From NCBI GenBank assembly GCA_964616395.1, contig CAZTUT010000140.1, forward strand, positions 1-7,306: DNA of 7,306 nt, written 5' to 3'. Under the pieces are notes generated by a model. It saw only the letters and a list, made by a program, of their open reading frames with translations. It did not search any database and was not told the origin of the DNA. The DNA comes from JALHMQ01 sp964616395 (GTDB lineage: Bacteria > Pseudomonadota > Gammaproteobacteria > Burkholderiales > Burkholderiaceae_F). A program made the position numbers and the translations under genes. Below, piece after piece: positions 5,579 to 7,306 of this stretch (the first letter of the stretch is position 1; every line of letters begins with the position of its first letter).

Positions 5579-6817
5579 TCAAGTGCTCCGACCGGTTGGC
5601 CGCCGCAGCCTCCTCAGCAGCCACAGCACGATCGATAGATTCACCAGATTCCACAGCACGCCATTGACGAACGCGGCGCGGTAGGAGCCGGTGAGATCGA
5701 AGACCTGGCCTGACATCCAGCCGCCGAGGGCCATGCCCAGCAGCGTGGCGGTCAGCACGATGCTGACGCGGGTGCCGGCCTGCTGCGGCGGGAACGACTC
5801 GCGCACGATCAGCGCGTAGCTGGGCACGATGCCGCCCTGGAACAGCCCGAACAGCGCCGACACCAGGTACAGCGACTGCAGGCCGTCGAGCGGGATGTAA
5901 AGCAGCAGCGCCAGCCCCTGCAGCATCGAGCCCAGCAGCAGCGTGCGCAGGCCGCCGATGCGGTCGGCGATCCAGCCCGACAGCAGGCGGCTGACGATGC
6001 CGAAGCCCAGCATCAGCGACAGCATCTGTGCGCCGGCGGCGGGGCCGTAGCCGAGGTCGCCGCAGTACGCCACGATATGAACCTGCGGCATCGACATCGC
6101 CACGCAACAGGCCACGCCGGCGATCACCAGCAGCACCTGCAGGTGGTTGGGTGCGATGCCGAAGGCGGCCACCGGCGCGCGCAGCGGCCGCGCGGCGGCT
6201 GCGCTGGTCGCATGCGGTGGCCGGCGGCGCAGCGTGAGCGTGAGCGGCAGCATGGTGGCCAGGCAGAACAGGCCGATGACCTGATGCGCATGGCGCCAGC
6301 CGCCCTGTTCGATCAGGTGCTGGACGATCGGCGGCCACACGGTACCGGCCAGGTAGTTGCCGCAGGCGCAGATGGCCACCGCCAGCCCGCGCCGCTTCTC
6401 GAACCAGTGGGACACATCGGCCATCAGCGGGCCGAACGTGATGCTGCTGCCAAGCAGCCCGATCAGCAGCGCGTGCGCCAGCGCGTACATGGCCAGCGAC
6501 GGCGCATGCGCGGCGGCCAGATAGCCGAAGCCCAGGCACAGTGCGGCGCCGGCCATGGGCAGCGCGATGCCGTAGCGGTCGGTGAGACGACCCATGAAGA
6601 TGCCGCCGATGCCGAAGCCGATCATCGTCAGCGTGTAGGGTACGGTGGCGGCGGCGCGATCGACGCCGAAGTCGGCCTGCACCGCGGGCAGGGCCACGAC
6701 CATCGACCACATGCCCACACCGCCGAGCGTGCTGAGCGCCAGCGCCGAAAGCAGGCGCAGCCACGCGGCCGGACCGTCGACCGGCGAGGCGGCGGCGTCA
6801 GTGCTCATTGGCGGCAT
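5579..6817 (-). CDS. MFS transporter, monocarboxylate/oxalate-antiporter-like
   Basis: Inner-membrane permease of 412 residues whose hydrophobic pattern fits 12 helices in two halves. The half-repeat signature of the major facilitator superfamily is visible twice in the loop after helix 2 and its counterpart: GRLTDRYG (76-83) and GWIADRIGG (281-289). Other family-like features are the first-helix region with VVALPAVQADFGV (40-52), SHWFEKRRGLAVAI (136-149) after helix 4, and a central cytoplasmic loop near RRRPPHATSAAAARP (197-211). HWFEKRRGLA is typical of MCT/OFA-type carriers, so a small organic acid anion is a reasonable guess, but the substrate cannot be read from sequence. It is not a PucC-type bacteriochlorophyll carrier as far as I can tell. 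Neither the Met at 6817 nor the one three codons later (6808) has a clear Shine-Dalgarno, so the exact start is open. No regulator or catabolic gene is adjacent to hint at substrate. It shares its strand with the lipoprotein gene, but a 157-base gap argues against a tight operon. Confidence 0.88.
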   Translation of the reverse strand: MPPMSTDAAASPVDGPAAWLRLLSALALSTLGGVGMWSMVVALPAVQADFGVDRAAATVPYTLTMIGFGIGGIFMGRLTDRYGIALPMAGAALCLGFGYLAAAHAPSLAMYALAHALLIGLLGSSITFGPLMADVSHWFEKRRGLAVAICACGNYLAGTVWPPIVQHLIEQGGWRHAHQVIGLFCLATMLPLTLTLRRRPPHATSAAAARPLRAPVAAFGIAPNHLQVLLVIAGVACCVAMSMPQVHIVAYCGDLGYGPAAGAQMLSLMLGFGIVSRLLSGWIADRIGGLRTLLLGSMLQGLALLLYIPLDGLQSLYLVSALFGLFQGGIVPSYALIVRESFPPQQAGTRVSIVLTATLLGMALGGWMSGQVFDLTGSYRAAFVNGVLWNLVNLSIVLWLLRRLRRPTGRST

Positions 6818-6863
6818 GGCGGCAACGCATCGGCCGCAGGATATCCGTGCTTGCTGCGCGGTG

Positions 6864-6894
6864 CGCGATACTCCTCATAACTTTTTGTATCGCG
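6864..6894. repeat. perfect 8-base inverted repeat in the divergent intergenic region
   Basis: CGCGATAC (6864-6871) and GTATCGCG (6887-6894) are exact reverse complements separated by 15 bases, including an AT-rich stretch CATAACTTTTT. It lies in the 87-base gap between the divergent MFS gene and the small membrane protein gene, ending on the first base of the latter's GGAG ribosome-binding site. It could be an operator spanning a promoter or a 5'-UTR hairpin that affects translation. A CATAAC at 6876-6881 within the spacer is a possible -10 element for the plus-strand gene. Confidence 0.5.
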
Positions 6895-6904
6895 GAGCCT
6901 GCCG

Positions 6905-7135
6905 ATGTCTGACTACACGCCGATCATCCTGATCGAACTGGTGCTGGTGTTCGGCGGTGCCGTGCTGTTCGCGTGGTGGCAGTTGCACTCGATCAAGGTC
7001 GATCGACGAAAGGCCGCGGAGCGGCGTGCGGCGGAAGAGGCGCAGCGACAGCTGAGCGAAGCGCAGGCGGCGCAACCGGCGTCAGGGGGAGCGGCCGAGC
7101 CGTCCGGCGAGTCGCCACCGCCCGCATCGCGCTGA
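6905..7135 (+). CDS. small single-pass membrane protein, unknown function
   Basis: The protein has 76 residues. Residues 7-27 (IILIELVLVFGGAVLFAWWQL) form one clear transmembrane helix close to the N-terminus, followed by a basic segment (KVDRRKAAERRAA, 31-43) that by the positive-inside rule puts the C-terminus in the cytoplasm. Residues 33-56 are charged and Ala/Glu/Arg/Gln-rich and likely helical or coiled coil; the last 20 residues are Pro/Ser/Gly-rich and probably disordered. A GGAG seven bases before the ATG supports the start. I recall similar short hypothetical proteins in Burkholderiales but know of no assigned function. It is divergent from the MFS gene and convergent with the gene at the right edge. 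Confidence 0.75.
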   Translation: MSDYTPIILIELVLVFGGAVLFAWWQLHSIKVDRRKAAERRAAEEAQRQLSEAQAAQPASGGAAEPSGESPPPASR

Positions 7136-7147
7136 CGGCACGCGAAC

Positions 7148-7172
7148 AGCCCGCAGGTGCTGAGCGCGGGTT
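7148..7172. terminator. possible bidirectional terminator hairpin between convergent genes
   Basis: AGCCCGC (7148-7154) pairs with GCGGGTT (7166-7172) allowing one G-T wobble, with an 11-base loop. It lies in the 35-base gap between convergent stop codons, and its right arm enters the stop codon of the minus-strand gene. There is no T-tract, so the call is weak. Confidence 0.22.
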
Positions 7173-7306
7173 ACTCGGCGCCGCCCAGTGTCATGTGACC
7201 GTTCGAGTGGCTGGCACGCTGTGAACGTGCGGCCAGCGCACCGCGATTCCTCTCGGCCACGCGCTCGAACAGGTCCATCACCCACAGCGTGCGCTCGTAA
7301 AAACTG
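7171..7306 (-). CDS. C-terminal end of an unidentified protein, cut by the window edge
   Basis: Reading leftward from the right edge, the frame is open for 44 codons and ends with TAA at 7171-7173. It is too short to be called without its start, but its composition is protein-like: an amphipathic helix FYERTLWVMDLFERVAERNR followed by a polar tail that ends HMTLGGAE. GC at third positions is high, as in the other native genes here. The gene converges with the small membrane protein gene, with 35 bases between the stops. I do not recognise the family from this fragment. Confidence 0.6.
   Translation of the reverse strand, partial: SFYERTLWVMDLFERVAERNRGALAARSQRASHSNGHMTLGGAE

Noticed and set aside
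5418..6764. A 448-codon minus-strand frame and a 267-codon plus-strand frame (6077-6880) across the MFS gene
   Set aside because: Both are Arg/Gly/Ala/His-rich frames without hydrophobic periodicity; the frame at 5579-6817 has membrane helices and MFS loop motifs.
4152..6904. PpsR/CrtJ-type operators (TGT-N12-ACA) expected near photosynthesis genes
   Set aside because: I checked the intergenic gaps by eye and found no convincing match with correct spacing; any promoter for the carotenoid unit probably lies left of the window.
1..7306. Insertion sequences, CRISPR arrays, tRNA or rRNA genes
   Set aside because: No transposase motifs, terminal repeats with target duplications, regularly spaced repeats, or cloverleaf or rRNA-like sequence were seen.

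Overview
The window looks like the chromosome of a GC-rich phototrophic (or carotenoid-pigmented) purple proteobacterium. The basis is a contiguous set of spheroidene-pathway genes in the order ispH-crtA-crtD-crtC. The crtA-crtD-crtC arrangement and the protein sequences resemble, from memory, those of Rubrivivax-like Betaproteobacteria (Burkholderiales). An alphaproteobacterial or other purple-bacterial host cannot be excluded from the sequence alone.

Left half (1-4151, + strand): one tightly packed, apparently co-transcribed unit. It starts with ispH, cut off at its 5' end, which is the last enzyme of the MEP pathway and makes IPP and DMAPP. Next is crtA (spheroidene 2-monooxygenase), whose ribosome-binding site begins in the ispH stop codon. 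Then comes crtD (1-hydroxycarotenoid 3,4-desaturase), overlapping crtA by 4 bases, and crtC (acyclic carotenoid 1,2-hydratase). The only conventional start for crtC that keeps its conserved N-terminus lies 382 bases inside crtD, with a good Shine-Dalgarno in front. Together the unit joins isoprenoid precursor supply to the late, end-group-modifying steps that turn neurosporene or lycopene derivatives into spheroidene/hydroxyspheroidene and, with oxygen, spheroidenone. The early genes (crtE, crtB, crtI), the methyltransferase crtF and all bch/puf genes are not in the window.

Middle (4152-5578): a 304-base stretch without a confident gene, holding two tandem CCAGTTGG dyads, then a minus-strand gene of clearly lower GC. 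That gene encodes a predicted lipoprotein with a TonB-like C-terminal domain. The base composition differs from both flanks and suggests a separately acquired insert between the carotenoid genes and what follows.

Right part (5579-7306): a minus-strand 12-helix MFS transporter of the monocarboxylate/oxalate-antiporter type; a divergent intergenic region with a perfect 8-base inverted repeat; a plus-strand gene for a 76-residue single-pass membrane protein; and, converging on it from the right edge, the last 44 codons of an unidentified minus-strand gene.

I see no rRNA, tRNA, CRISPR array, insertion sequence or obviously new multi-gene system. The most unusual points are the long crtD/crtC overlap, the coupling of ispH to the carotenoid genes, and the low-GC TonB-domain lipoprotein.
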